Shown: positions 26,117 to 35,392, counted from the first letter of the stretch. The stretch: 64,000 nt of DNA from Jeotgalicoccus marinus DSM 19772 (GCF_000425825.1 NZ_AUEE01000003.1:1-64000); one strand, 5' to 3'. The notes: a model not told the origin generated them from the letters alone. Made by a program: numbers and translations.

Positions 26117-27754
26117 TTATTCACTCTTATTAATTTCTAATATCTTCAGACCGACCTGAACGGATAGCATCTCATTCGCATCCTCATAGTCCATCTGAGT
26201 AATGTCTTTGATCTTATCTAAACGATATGTGACTGTTTTATAGTGTACATAGAGTCGGTCTGCGGTACGAGAAATATTCTGTTGGTTTTGTAAATACATA
26301 TCTAAGGTTTCAATGAGCTGGTCGCGTTTATTCTTATTGTAATCTAACAGGCGTCTCAAGCTGTGCGGAATATAGTCGCTGAGTGCATTGCTATCATGCT
26401 TGAACTGATACAACAATCTATATATACCCAATTCCTCAAAGCTTTGAACCCTATTGTAGTTATTTAACATGCGGTTGACCTCTTGTGCTTCTGTATGACT
26501 TCTCGGCAAGTCAAAAACAGTCTCTGCGATTGTGCCAATCCCCGCTAAAACTTTTGCATCCGAAACACTCGCCTCAAATTTTTCAACAACTAAGTTCAAA
26601 GTTCGTTTAATGTTGGCCATCTCTTTTTTTCTATCTTTTTGACCTGAGAATATCGGCCAAATTACAATAATTTGATTGAAACGCTCTCTGATGATTGCTG
26701 ATTTCAGATAGTATTCAATATTATTAATTAATATATTGTAGTAGCGTTGACGAACGGTTGAATTGTTTTTACTTTCCTTAATATTTAAGGTGAATACAAC
26801 AACTGCTGATCGACTATTTAAGTTAAAGTTAATATTTTGAGCACGTTCAGCAATGTCATTTTCATTTTTAATTTCACCGGATAATAAGTCATCGATAATT
26901 TCATTTTTATATTTCTTTTCCACTTCTGAAATCGCAATTTTTTTAGCTAAGTTAAGTGATAAGGCCGTAGCCGCATTTTCTATAGCCACGAAGTCAAATT
27001 CTGAAAAACCAGAGTTTATGGCACTAATGACCAACATAATCCGACTTTGATTGACGGTTGTTATCGGAATCATAATCTGTTCACATTCTCTGTCCTGTAA
27101 TTTCGGATAGATAACAGATCGACGATATATTGGAAATATAGTGTTTAAGGTGTGTTTATCTTTCTCAAAGGTCTGAGTTTCATAAAATAACTCCACTTCA
27201 CTATCTGTTGTGGCAAGTACTTTAAAAAGTTCATTATATATCGTAACTGGATTACCAATTAGTGATTCAAGCGTCTTAATAATGACCTCATCATCCATAT
27301 TTCTAATAGAAAGTTCTGTGAATCTATGATTGATTTCTCTGAAGTATTCTAGTCGCTCGATATCTTGACTGAACAATTTACGTGTGACCCTCTTAATAAT
27401 TTCTATAAAGGGCACATGTTCAGGAATGCTCACAATTCCTATATTATTTTGATGACATATGCGAGTGATAACATCTGGCAACTCCTTTATTTCCTTAGGT
27501 ATCTTTGTGATAAAAACGGATATTTTTTTGTCAATTAAGGAGTTAATCCATTGTTCTAAATCTTGATTATCAAAATCCTTTACAGGATAAAAACTCGTCA
27601 ACAAGGCCTCTCCGCCTTTTAACCACTGTGACACATCAGGTGCATCCATTATGGTGATGCCTGTGATATATTTAGATAGGCTTTGCTTAGTTCCTATATA
27701 ATTCGCTTCTTGAATTTCTTCTAATTGCAACAATTCTCTCACTGTAAAATTCAT
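26117..27754 (-). CDS. pucR: PucR-family transcriptional regulator
   Basis: 545 residues from the ATG at 27754. The N-terminal PucR domain (about 1-125; FTVRELLQLEEI) is followed by a middle GGDEF-like sensory region and a C-terminal Fis-like HTH_30 domain, where the last 60 residues include LYVHYKTVTYRLDKIKDI. PucR in Bacillus activates purine catabolism genes when purines are the nitrogen source. Here it stands between an NCS1 permease and divergent ridA, so it probably controls this nucleobase block and its own expression. The upstream frame start (27760) is a GTG inside the ribosome site. Confidence 0.9.
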   Translation of the reverse strand: MNFTVRELLQLEEIQEANYIGTKQSLSKYITGITIMDAPDVSQWLKGGEALLTSFYPVKDFDNQDLEQWINSLIDKKISVFITKIPKEIKELPDVITRICHQNNIGIVSIPEHVPFIEIIKRVTRKLFSQDIERLEYFREINHRFTELSIRNMDDEVIIKTLESLIGNPVTIYNELFKVLATTDSEVELFYETQTFEKDKHTLNTIFPIYRRSVIYPKLQDRECEQIMIPITTVNQSRIMLVISAINSGFSEFDFVAIENAATALSLNLAKKIAISEVEKKYKNEIIDDLLSGEIKNENDIAERAQNINFNLNSRSAVVVFTLNIKESKNNSTVRQRYYNILINNIEYYLKSAIIRERFNQIIVIWPIFSGQKDRKKEMANIKRTLNLVVEKFEASVSDAKVLAGIGTIAETVFDLPRSHTEAQEVNRMLNNYNRVQSFEELGIYRLLYQFKHDSNALSDYIPHSLRRLLDYNKNKRDQLIETLDMYLQNQQNISRTADRLYVHYKTVTYRLDKIKDITQMDYEDANEMLSVQVGLKILEINKSE

Positions 27755-27775
27755 AAGCACCTTCCTTTTTTGCTT

Positions 27776-27792
27776 TTATCCAACTTGGATAA
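27776..27792. promoter_or_regulatory. Candidate PucR operator at its own promoter
   Basis: TTATCCAACTTGGATAA is a perfect 8-1-8 palindrome about 20 bp upstream of the pucR start, so it overlaps the leader of the gene. Autoregulation is inferred. Confidence 0.5.
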
Positions 27793-27876
27793 GGATTTTT
27801 CTGTCATTATTCTCTATCATACCAACATTTACACGTATTTTACTAAGTGACAGCAAGAAATGGCATTCACAATTTC

Positions 27877-27893
27877 TTATCTATAATAGATAT
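27877..27893. promoter_or_regulatory. Candidate PucR operator at the ridA promoter
   Basis: TTATCTATAATAGATAT contains a perfect 7-1-7 palindrome and shares the TTATC...GATA arms and spacing of the two other sites. A plausible ridA promoter (TTGTAC at about 27899, then AT-rich -10) lies just downstream. Confidence 0.45.
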
Positions 27894-27949
27894 CTTATTT
27901 TGTACTGCTTAATGCTATGATGATATTAATATATAGAGGAGGTCATTTC

Positions 27950-28336
27950 ATGACAAGAAAAGCATATAATACAAATACAGTCAGCAGCTCAGGTCCATAC
28001 TCGCATGTCACTGATGCAGGAGAACTCCTATTTTTCTCAGGACAAACTGCCAAAAATCGCATTGATTTAAAAGAAGATTTAAAGGGAGATATTGCCCGCC
28101 AGACAGAAGTGGCTTTTAACAACCTGTTCGATGTAATGAAAGATCAGGGCGTTACTGAAGCAGATGTTGTTAAAGTTAACGTATACCTTACTACAATGAA
28201 AAATTTTGAAGCGATGAATGAAGTCTATCAGACTAAGTTTTCAGAGCCTTTCCCATCACGTACTTGTGTCGCAGTATATGAACTACCACTTGGTGCAGAA
28301 GTTGAAATTGAAATCATTGTAAAAAAGAATAAATAA
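27950..28336 (+). CDS. RidA/YjgF-family reactive-intermediate deaminase
   Basis: 128 residues from the ATG at 27950, which follows a perfect AGGAGG site; the frame is open 11 codons earlier, but without a ribosome site. RidA proteins hydrolyse reactive enamines and imines formed from amino acids, and some members act in nucleobase degradation. Motifs: AYNTNTVSSSGPYSH, FFSGQTA, VVKVNVYLT and the conserved Arg in FPSRTCVAV, followed by LPLGAEVEIEIIV. Divergent from pucR, hence probably part of its regulon. Confidence 0.92.
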   Translation: MTRKAYNTNTVSSSGPYSHVTDAGELLFFSGQTAKNRIDLKEDLKGDIARQTEVAFNNLFDVMKDQGVTEADVVKVNVYLTTMKNFEAMNEVYQTKFSEPFPSRTCVAVYELPLGAEVEIEIIVKKNK

Positions 28337-28341
28337 GTCAG

Positions 28342-28373
28342 AAAGCAGCTGAATCAATTGATTCAGCTGCTTT
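28342..28373. terminator. Bidirectional terminator between ridA and the AEC transporter
   Basis: 14-bp perfect arms (28342-28355 and 28360-28373) with a 4-nt loop, between convergent genes. Confidence 0.88.
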
Positions 28374-28377
28374 ACTT

Positions 28378-29310
28378 TTAAAATACATTTAAAGCAATGA
28401 ATATTATAATCGGTACAGTGACTGCACTAAAAATTGTACTCATCATGACAATTTCTGCTGCGTACTCTGGATCATCACTATATTGCTGAGCAATAACAGA
28501 GCTATTGACAGATGATGGTAAGGCGGTCGATATAAAGATTGCCTGTGCAACGACGCCATCAACATTAAATAACATTAAGAGTGCAAGTGACATAGCCGGA
28601 ATAATCAGTAGCTTCACCGCTGTAGCGAGAAATGCACTGGGTCGTAACTTTTTAAATTTAATTCCCGCGATTTGTGTGCCAAGTATAAACAGAACGAGTC
28701 CAATCATTGAGTCCTTCACATAAGATAAGGAAGAAATGATGGGCTCTGCTATTTCGACGTTGAAGTAATTAAATCCTAGTCCAAACAATAGACCATAGAA
28801 CATTGGCATTTTAAAGTAGCCAAGTAAGGCCGCTAGTTTCCCTGTATCTTTTGAGCTTAGAGCAATGATGCCATAGGAATAACTGATAATGTTTTGAAAC
28901 ACCATGATAATGACCTGCACACTCATCGCAAAGGGATCACTTTTAAAAACTAGGTCGTTGACCGGCACACCGTAATTTCCAGCATTATATAAAAGACTAG
29001 AATTAGTAAAGAGCACCTTGTGGTCACGATCTACACTAGCAAATGTCGCAATCAGTTGAGAGACAATAAATGATAGCCCTGCAAATAGAAATAAGAATAA
29101 CATGACGTAAAGTAACAGACTAAAATCAATATTGGATTGATATAGGTTCATAAAAATAAAAACTGGCATTATGTAGTTAATCATCAATTTACCGAGCGTC
29201 ACTCTGTCGAGTTTAAGTTTAAGTTGTATGCCGTAGCCGAGCAAAACTATAATTGCTATCGGTAGCATGACGTTATATATAATAAAGATAAATTCATTCA
29301 TAGTATTCAT
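28378..29310 (-). CDS. AEC (auxin efflux carrier)-family transporter
   Basis: 310 residues with ten predicted spans. The NAGNYGVPV motif in the middle and GTALPSSV-like STALPSSVNSSV near the end mark the AEC superfamily, which in bacteria moves organic acids such as malate or malonate. Substrate unknown. Convergent with ridA; 33 bp downstream of the YqxD-like gene with no terminator between, so these two may be co-transcribed. Confidence 0.87.
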   Translation of the reverse strand: MNTMNEFIFIIYNVMLPIAIIVLLGYGIQLKLKLDRVTLGKLMINYIMPVFIFMNLYQSNIDFSLLLYVMLFLFLFAGLSFIVSQLIATFASVDRDHKVLFTNSSLLYNAGNYGVPVNDLVFKSDPFAMSVQVIIMVFQNIISYSYGIIALSSKDTGKLAALLGYFKMPMFYGLLFGLGFNYFNVEIAEPIISSLSYVKDSMIGLVLFILGTQIAGIKFKKLRPSAFLATAVKLLIIPAMSLALLMLFNVDGVVAQAIFISTALPSSVNSSVIAQQYSDDPEYAAEIVMMSTIFSAVTVPIIIFIALNVF

Positions 29311-29343
29311 CCTCTATCGACTTATTCTTGATGCTTTGTATGT

Positions 29344-29787
29344 TTAGTATTGGTCGAGAACCTCGTTAAATTGAGCTTTAAAGGCTTGTCTTTCTACTTC
29401 TGTAAATGCTTTTGGCCCTTTTGTTCTCCCACCCGATTTTCTGACCATAGCACCCATATAACGACTTTCTAAAAGGTGATCCATGTTGTTTATATTGTAC
29501 TCAAAACCAGTATGATGGAGTACTCGGCAACCTTTTGGAAGTAATAAGGATGCTAGACCATAGTCTTGGGTAATGATCAAATCCCCCTTTTTTACAAGCT
29601 GAACAATTTTAAAATCTGCTGCATCTCGACCAGCATCGACATAGATATGATTGACGTGACTTTGTAAATCCTTATTACTGAAATGCGATAAACTTGATAC
29701 TAAAGTGACATCAATATTTCTATTGGCACTTTCAGAGATTACTATATCTTTGACTGGACATGCATCCGCATCGACAATAATTTTCAA
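29344..29787 (-). CDS. UPF0178/DUF188 family protein (YaiI/YqxD-like)
   Basis: 147 residues. The start IIVDADACPVKDIV with its acidic cluster, the DAGRDAADFKIVQL centre (about residues 52-66), the ITQDYGLASLL segment and the GGRTKGPKAFT end are characteristic. The fold resembles PIN-like nucleases and the acidic residues could hold a metal, but no activity is established for the family. Confidence 0.88.
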   Translation of the reverse strand: MKIIVDADACPVKDIVISESANRNIDVTLVSSLSHFSNKDLQSHVNHIYVDAGRDAADFKIVQLVKKGDLIITQDYGLASLLLPKGCRVLHHTGFEYNINNMDHLLESRYMGAMVRKSGGRTKGPKAFTEVERQAFKAQFNEVLDQY

Positions 29788-29937
29788 AAACTCACCTCTT
29801 TTAGTACAGCATATCAGTTTTTATTCTTAAACACTTTTCTAGATTTTTTACTATGCCCTTGGATAATTTGTGATAAGAAAGCTAGAGTTTTTTATCTATT
29901 ATCACCAAAGACATTTTATGTAAATCTATATATTATA

Positions 29938-29956
29938 AATAATGATTATTATAAGA
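29938..29956 (+). promoter_or_regulatory. Fur-box-like inverted repeat before the NCS2 permease
   Basis: The AT-rich stretch containing AATAATGATTATTATAAG matches roughly 13 of 19 positions of the classic Fur box. It lies 17 bp upstream of the permease start. Such AT-rich matches arise easily by chance, and a nucleobase permease is an odd Fur target. Confidence 0.25.
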
Positions 29957-29972
29957 AAGAAGATGTTGGGAA

Positions 29973-31343
29973 ATGATCAATCAACTTAAAAATTTAGATA
30001 ACTGGTTAGGTGGTCTACAGTGGCTCATGTATATATTCATTAATACTGTCGTTGTACCGATTACCATGGGTGCTGCCTTTAATCTATCTCAAGCGGAAAT
30101 CGTCAGCACCATGCAATTTTCCTTTATTTTAGGCGGGATTGCCTGTTTACTACAAGCTTTAATCGGCCATAGACGCCCAATTATGGACGGTCCTTCTGGA
30201 TTATGGTGGGGTGTCTTACTTGCCTTATCTACACTTGCAGCCTCACAAGGCATGCCAATCTCTGAAGTCGGTGGCAGTATAGCTGTTGGATTAGTCATCA
30301 CTGGTGTATTAACCGTAATTATTGGCCTGACAGGTTTTGGTTATTACTTAGAGAAATTATTTAACCCAAGTGTGATGGGTGTGTTCATGCTTTTATTTGG
30401 TGTATCACTTTGTATTAGCTTCTTTAAGGGGATGGTTGGTCTACCTTTTGGTGGTGGAGAAGGCCCTACAGAGATTCAAATAGGTCCAGCAATCCTATCT
30501 TTTGTTATTGTTGCACTTGTTTTAGTCTTAACAATTCGTGAATCTAACAAACTATCACAATACGCCATGTTAATTGGTATTATAATCGGGTGGCCATCCT
30601 ATGTCCTTTTATTTGGTCAGGATGCTCAACTCACTTCAGGCACATCAAGTTCTTTAGAATTATTCCTTTTCCCTCTGGGTTCTCCAGCTTGGAATATCGG
30701 AATTATATTAACCGTCATTATTACGGGGATGCTTAATCTATCAAAACAATATGGTTCAATCAAAGGCACAGATCCAATCTATCCAAACTCACCATCAACG
30801 AGTAAAGACTATAGAAACTCCTTTACGATTACTGGTATTATGACAATTTTACCTGGCTTTTTAGGTTTAGTACCTTACTCACCTTTTGTTTCTTCAATCG
30901 GATTTATTCAACAGACTAAAATTTATGACCGTATGCCGTTCATTTTTGGTGCTGTGATGTTCTTTGTTATGGGTGTCATTCCTCAAATTGGTTCATTCTT
31001 TACGATGATACCTCTAAGTGTTGGATGTGCTGTTTTATTTGTATCTTATGTTCAACTCTTTGGTTCAGCTTGGGATTGGTTTAAACTTGTTGAATTTAAT
31101 AGTTTAAATATTTACCGTGCAGCAATACCAATGTTTTTAGGATTGGTTCTAATGGCAGTACCTGCCTCAGCATTTAGCAGCCTACCAGGCTATGTTCAAC
31201 CCTTACTATCAAGCGGTTTGTTAATGGGCACCATCATCTCAATAGCGATGGAAAACTTATTGAACTGGGATAAGGTTGGTGCAACCATCTCAAATAATAT
31301 TGGTGTAAATACTGAAAAAGAAGAGCCTGTAAATAAACTATAG
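29973..31343 (+). CDS. NCS2-family uracil/xanthine permease
   Basis: 456 residues with about twelve or more spans of the nucleobase:cation symporter-2 superfamily. DGPSGLWWGV, the NPSVMGVFMLLFG block and the late FGAVMFFVMGVIPQIGSFFTMIP region fit the divergent branch near YbbY/RutG/UraA. The Gln/Glu motif that defines xanthine or uracil specificity is not recognisable to me, so substrate remains open. It completes a local block of nucleobase transport genes (24585-31343). A terminator follows. Confidence 0.8.
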   Translation: MINQLKNLDNWLGGLQWLMYIFINTVVVPITMGAAFNLSQAEIVSTMQFSFILGGIACLLQALIGHRRPIMDGPSGLWWGVLLALSTLAASQGMPISEVGGSIAVGLVITGVLTVIIGLTGFGYYLEKLFNPSVMGVFMLLFGVSLCISFFKGMVGLPFGGGEGPTEIQIGPAILSFVIVALVLVLTIRESNKLSQYAMLIGIIIGWPSYVLLFGQDAQLTSGTSSSLELFLFPLGSPAWNIGIILTVIITGMLNLSKQYGSIKGTDPIYPNSPSTSKDYRNSFTITGIMTILPGFLGLVPYSPFVSSIGFIQQTKIYDRMPFIFGAVMFFVMGVIPQIGSFFTMIPLSVGCAVLFVSYVQLFGSAWDWFKLVEFNSLNIYRAAIPMFLGLVLMAVPASAFSSLPGYVQPLLSSGLLMGTIISIAMENLLNWDKVGATISNNIGVNTEKEEPVNKL

Positions 31344-31351
31344 CTATAAGT

Positions 31352-31389
31352 AAAAGCTTGGTCATCGATTCGTAGATGGCCAAGCTTTT
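31352..31389. terminator. Bidirectional terminator between NCS2 permease and lipoprotein
   Basis: The stem pairs AAAAGCTTGG with CCAAGCTTTT, with further CATC:GATG pairing around an 8-nt loop. It ends in T6 on the plus strand and lies between convergent genes. Confidence 0.85.
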
Positions 31390-31391
31390 TT

Positions 31392-32324
31392 CTATTCAAC
31401 TTCAATCATGTTTAAATCTAAAACGTATTCGTCATTGAAGCTGATGTTAATGTAATTCGCATTATCTACAGCCGGAAGATAAGCAGGTGCAGTACTGATT
31501 TCCACTGTTTCTATAAAGCGACTGCCCCTGTAATAGCTGATCATCGCTGGTGCTGTAATAACGTAGTCCTTACTAGAATTATATTCTAAAGCTTCCGTAA
31601 CAGTATACTCCTCATCATCAACAAATCTTCCACGCTCATCGATTCTTTGACCTGGAAAAACATCATCTCCACTTAGGAAATCCTGACCAAACATAATCTG
31701 ACCTTGGAGATTTTCAATATCAGGCTTTCCTTGTCCTAAATATTCATCAGGTGTTGTGCTTTCTTCAGCATCGGCCGTTGCATTATCGACCGCTTCATTT
31801 CTCAGCTCCACAACATCAGCTTCTGGTTCACCAAATGAAACAATCACTTGGTCCGCTTCAGGTACACTCTCTATGAGGTATGGCCCTTCATGCCCATAAT
31901 TATTCGTCTTTATAAATGAATCTCCGTAAAAATAAGAAACATATGCTGCGCTTGTTAAAGTATAGTCTTGACTGGCATCATAGGGAATAAAATCCGTACG
32001 ACTCATATGACTACGGGCATCATCCACACCACTATAATTAATCCAATACCCTTCTATTATGTCACTATCCTCTATTAAATCAGTGGCTGCTTGTTCCTCA
32101 GTCTCTTTCTCTGATTCTTCAACGTCAGACTCTTGGTCTTCTACGCTATTATAATCATCGGAAGATGATGTTGAATCAGTTTCTGTATCATTTTCTGCTT
32201 CTTTAGATTCAGTGGTATTATTATCGGTTGCTTGTTCACTTTCGGTAGTTTCAGTTTGATCACTCTGATTACTACAAGCTGCTAAGGTAGTGATGCTAAA
32301 CATAATAAGTAACAATACTTTCAT
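31392..32324 (-). CDS. Acidic lipoprotein with duplicated C-terminal domain
   Basis: 310 residues. A signal peptide with LAAC lipobox (Cys 17) is followed by a low-complexity linker of about 65 residues almost entirely Glu, Asp, Ser and Thr, as expected for a surface protein of a salt-tolerant bacterium. Two related modules follow, at about 88-175 and 208-310. Both contain a YDAS/YNSS-xDY-x-T-A pattern, then an SYFYGDSFI or SYYRGSRFI motif and a PY/AYL segment. No known family recognised. A single gene flanked by terminators. Confidence 0.78.
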   Translation of the reverse strand: MKVLLLIMFSITTLAACSNQSDQTETTESEQATDNNTTESKEAENDTETDSTSSSDDYNSVEDQESDVEESEKETEEQAATDLIEDSDIIEGYWINYSGVDDARSHMSRTDFIPYDASQDYTLTSAAYVSYFYGDSFIKTNNYGHEGPYLIESVPEADQVIVSFGEPEADVVELRNEAVDNATADAEESTTPDEYLGQGKPDIENLQGQIMFGQDFLSGDDVFPGQRIDERGRFVDDEEYTVTEALEYNSSKDYVITAPAMISYYRGSRFIETVEISTAPAYLPAVDNANYINISFNDEYVLDLNMIEVE

Positions 32325-32469
32325 AAGCGCCCCCCTAATATAAAATATACACCTGTTATGTATATACTTAACATTAACCTAACTATACCCTTATTTCAGG
32401 TAGTAAAATAGAGTATTTTAAATTTTCTCGAACTCGTCTGACTCTCATGTTACTGCAACCCACAAAAAA

Positions 32470-32507
32470 TCCCTCTAGGACTGATAATTTCATCAATCCT
32501 AGAGGGA
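32470..32507 (-). terminator. Rho-independent terminator after the second SDR gene
   Basis: 11-bp stem (32470-32480 and 32497-32507) with a 16-nt loop that can pair further inside. On the minus strand it is followed by T6 after one base. Confidence 0.85.
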
Positions 32508-32518
32508 AAGCTATTATA

Positions 32519-33235
32519 TTATGGATTATTTGACCATAAACCTGCGTGTTTTAAGACAACGCGATTATTTAGTTTCAACTGTAGAACGATAAGTTCTGCT
32601 AGGTCTTCTGCTTGCATGACCTTATCCGGATTGCCATCTGTTAAATTCAATTCTTTCGCCATATCAGTTGCAACTGTACTTGGTGTTAGGGTTACCACAC
32701 GGATATTATCTTTTCTTACTTCCATCATTAATGATTCACTTAAGCCGATAACCGCCGCTTTAGATGCCGAGTAAGCACTTGTTACAGGGCCACCTTTTTG
32801 TCCGGCAGTTGATGAAATATTAATGATATCTCCACTCTGTCTTTCCACCATTTCAGGTAGGACTGCTCTTGTTGTGTAGTAGACACCTTTAACATTCACA
32901 TCAACAATATTTGTCCACTCTTCTGGTGACAGCTCCATAAATTTACCAAATTTAGATATACCAGCATTGTTGAGTAGAATATCGATTGGTCCAAGTTCGC
33001 TTCTAATTGCTTCTACTGCTGATGTAATTTCATTTAAGTCTGCAACATTTGCAGTTTGCACTGACACTTTAATATCATATTCCGCTAGTTCTGACTTAAC
33101 ATTCTCTAAGTTTTCAAGCGTGCGACCAACGAGTCCAACATGGACACCTTCTTTTGCTAGTGCAATCGCTGTCGCACGACCGATGCCACGACCGCCTCCA
33201 GTAATTAAGGCAACTTTTCCTTTAATATCCTGCAT
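32519..33235 (-). CDS. Short-chain dehydrogenase/reductase (FabG-like)
   Basis: 238 residues. TGGGRGIG near residue 12, LNNAG near 89, the SSTAG serine and YSASK near 153 give the complete classical SDR set. The end ([15 protein letters not shown]) matches that of the SDR at 8386, so they are paralogues with related, unknown carbonyl substrates. Single gene with a strong ribosome site. Confidence 0.88.
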   Translation of the reverse strand: MQDIKGKVALITGGGRGIGRATAIALAKEGVHVGLVGRTLENLENVKSELAEYDIKVSVQTANVADLNEITSAVEAIRSELGPIDILLNNAGISKFGKFMELSPEEWTNIVDVNVKGVYYTTRAVLPEMVERQSGDIINISSTAGQKGGPVTSAYSASKAAVIGLSESLMMEVRKDNIRVVTLTPSTVATDMAKELNLTDGNPDKVMQAEDLAELIVLQLKLNNRVVLKHAGLWSNNP

Positions 33236-33319
33236 GAATGTTCTCCTCCATTAATCAATTATCATCTATACTTTATCATTTTTATAGATAAAATTTGAAT
33301 GATTCGTTCAATCTCTCCA

Positions 33320-34009
33320 TTACAAGAATTCAAACAACTCTTTTAAATCATTCACTTCATAATTCAGTGGTACTTCATGACTTTTTTCTAGTTTGTATGG
33401 GTTATACCAACAACGATCAATCCTTGCATTATAAGCTCCGTACATATCTGAAATTAGACTATCTCCAACCATTAAAACCTCATTCGGTGAGAGCTGTGCT
33501 CTTCTTAGACTTTCTTCAAAAAAGTTCACATTCGGCTTCTCATAACCAATATCACTAGAGATATAAAGATCTGTAAAGTACTCGTATAAACCTGCAAGTT
33601 TCAATCGATTTTCCTGCATGCTTAGTTCACTATTTGAAGCTGCATATACCTTATAGCTTTTTGCCAATTCTTTAATAGCGAGGTCTGCATTCACCTCTAA
33701 AAAGTGTTGACGACCTAAGCCAGCCTGAAAATGATCTCTTATTAAATTTGGTTCTACACCTAAGTTTAATTTTTCACTCAAGATGCTAAAACGCGTATTA
33801 ATAACATCATTTACGGTTATTTTTTCTTCTTTTTGTTGTTTCCATAAATCATCATTAATTTCCAAATATACCTTATAGAGATCTTCAGTGAAATCTAAAT
33901 TGAAGTGTTTAAATGTATCTTTAAAGGCGCCTTCACTCGATTTCGGGAAATTTAAAACCGTATCATCAATATCTAAAAATATCGCCTTATACTTGTTACG
34001 CTTCACCAT
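33320..34009 (-). CDS. HAD hydrolase, YjjG-like pyrimidine nucleotidase
   Basis: 229 residues. Motif I FLDIDDTVLNF (about residues 11-21), motif II in YAASNSE (about 116), the Lys in GYEKPNVNFF (about 151) and motif IV MVGDSLISDMYGA (about 176). The helical cap between motifs I and II places it in the IA class near YjjG/YfnB, which dephosphorylates non-canonical pyrimidine nucleotides. Exact substrate inferred only from similarity. Confidence 0.85.
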   Translation of the reverse strand: MVKRNKYKAIFLDIDDTVLNFPKSSEGAFKDTFKHFNLDFTEDLYKVYLEINDDLWKQQKEEKITVNDVINTRFSILSEKLNLGVEPNLIRDHFQAGLGRQHFLEVNADLAIKELAKSYKVYAASNSELSMQENRLKLAGLYEYFTDLYISSDIGYEKPNVNFFEESLRRAQLSPNEVLMVGDSLISDMYGAYNARIDRCWYNPYKLEKSHEVPLNYEVNDLKELFEFL

Positions 34010-34098
34010 CTATCAATGCTCCTTATTTTCTATACAATGTCATCAAAATTATAGCAGAGATCTATTTATAACTTAACATAAGAACAGTAATCTAGTAT

Positions 34099-34153
34099 TT
34101 GCCTATAAAACAGTCAAGGTATATAATTAAGTTAAATATAGTTAGACGTCTAA
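34099..34153 (+). promoter_or_regulatory. marR promoter with palindromic operator
   Basis: -35 TTGCCT (34099-34104), 17-bp spacer, perfect -10 TATAAT (34122-34127). A perfect 12-bp palindrome TTAGACGTCTAA (34142-34153) lies at about the transcription start, in the position of a self-repressing MarR operator. Operator function is inferred. Confidence 0.65.
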
Positions 34154-34190
34154 TTATTCAATTATAAAAGTATGTTGAGGGGGAAATATT

Positions 34191-34604
34191 GTGTCGGAAA
34201 AAAAGATATTTGACCTTCTACACCAAATGGATACGTTCACTAATCAGATGATGATTCGATGGAATAAAATTTTTGATGAAGACCTAGGTGTTTCACATAT
34301 ACTCACCTTATCCTTCATACAACATAACGCACCATCTCGTCCGTCTGATGTTTCAAAAGCCTTGGGACTCACACCACCTACCGTGACCCATCTAGTGAAT
34401 AAATTGGTTAAGAAAGAATTAGTAGAACGTGAAGCAAATGAAAATGATCGCCGTATCATATATTTAGTAATTACTGCTAAAGGACAAGATGTTTTAGAAA
34501 AAGCGATAGAGTGCGGACAGGTTTTACGAAAAGAAATATTTTTAAAACTAACTGAAGATGAAAGACAACAACTGCTCACCTTATATAAAAAGTTAAACCA
34601 ATAA
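34191..34604 (+). CDS. MarR-family transcriptional regulator
   Basis: 137 residues from a GTG start (34191) behind a GAGGGGG site. The winged helix (about residues 30-100) contains [25 protein letters not shown] as recognition region, then the DRR of the wing (ENDRRIIYL). MarR proteins repress nearby genes and respond to phenolics, oxidants or similar ligands. The next genes code for an SDR (now broken) and an Old-Yellow-Enzyme reductase, which suggests an electrophile or quinone response. Confidence 0.9.
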   Translation: MSEKKIFDLLHQMDTFTNQMMIRWNKIFDEDLGVSHILTLSFIQHNAPSRPSDVSKALGLTPPTVTHLVNKLVKKELVEREANENDRRIIYLVITAKGQDVLEKAIECGQVLRKEIFLKLTEDERQQLLTLYKKLNQ

Positions 34605-34630
34605 ATCATATTATAAAAGAGCTAGGTAAA

Positions 34631-35360
34631 ATGAGATTAGAAGGTAAAGTTGCGATTGTTACAGGCGGTGCACAAGGTATGGGTGCTGCTCACGTGAAAC
34701 GTTTTGTCGAAGAAGGTGCTAAAGTAATTTTTACTGACATTAATGAAGAAGCCGGTAGAGCGCTTGAAAAAGACCTTGGAGAAACAGAAAATTTGTAAAG
34801 CAAGACGTGACTAAAACGAAGACCGGTATAAGGTCGTTAAAGAAACTAAGGATTCATTTGGGCAAATTGATATTCTTGTGAACAATGCTGGAATCAGTGT
34901 CAATAAGCCTTTGATGGAAATGACAGAAGATGACTACCGTAGAATCGTTGATATTAACCAAGTCTCTGTGTTTTTAGGGAAACAAGCTGTCGTTCCTTCA
35001 ATGACAGAAGCTAATAAAGGATCCATCGTAAATGTCTCATCTATTAATGGTCTAGTCGGAGGCGCTGTCGGTTACACCGATACTAAATTTGCAGTAAGAG
35101 GCTTTTCTAAAGCGGCTGCCTTACAACTCGCACCACTAGGAATTCGTGTAAACTCTGTGCACCCTGGTGTTATAGAAACACCAATGATTAAACAAGGCGA
35201 TGCAGCAGAGCAAATCAAAGCATTTTCAAAATTTATTCCTATGAGAAGAGTGGCTCAACCCGAAGAGGTTACTGAACTTGTTCTCTTCCTCGCTTCAGAT
35301 GATTCATCCTACTCAACAGGTTCAGAGTTTGTTGCTGATGGTGGCTTGACTGCCCAATAA
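34631..35360 (+). pseudogene. Short-chain dehydrogenase gene with two frameshifts
   Basis: Three frames together give one SDR. The first part (34631-34798) reads [19 protein letters not shown] and ends at a stop. A second frame from about 34792 continues FVKQDVT. A third frame from 34815 reads NEDRYKVVKETKDSFGQIDILVNNAG and runs on through YTDTKFA to the stop at 35360; on its own its first ATG is at 34878. Each junction is explained by one missing base in a short T or A run. The joined protein would be of normal SDR length with NAD motif, NNAG and YxxxK. This may be true decay or sequencing error. Confidence 0.85.
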
Positions 35361-35367
35361 GATATGT

Positions 35368-35392
35368 AACACGTTGATATTATTATCAATGT
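35368..35392 (+). terminator. Rho-independent terminator after the frameshifted SDR
   Basis: Stem of about 11 bp (one mismatch) around a 4-nt loop, followed by T6. Confidence 0.75.

Noticed and set aside
29938-29956. Functional Fur box
   Set aside because: Match is modest in a very AT-rich stretch and the gene is a nucleobase permease; kept only as a low-confidence site.
33295-33558. 87-residue frame opposite the HAD hydrolase
   Set aside because: Antisense shadow; the HAD motifs on the other strand are convincing.
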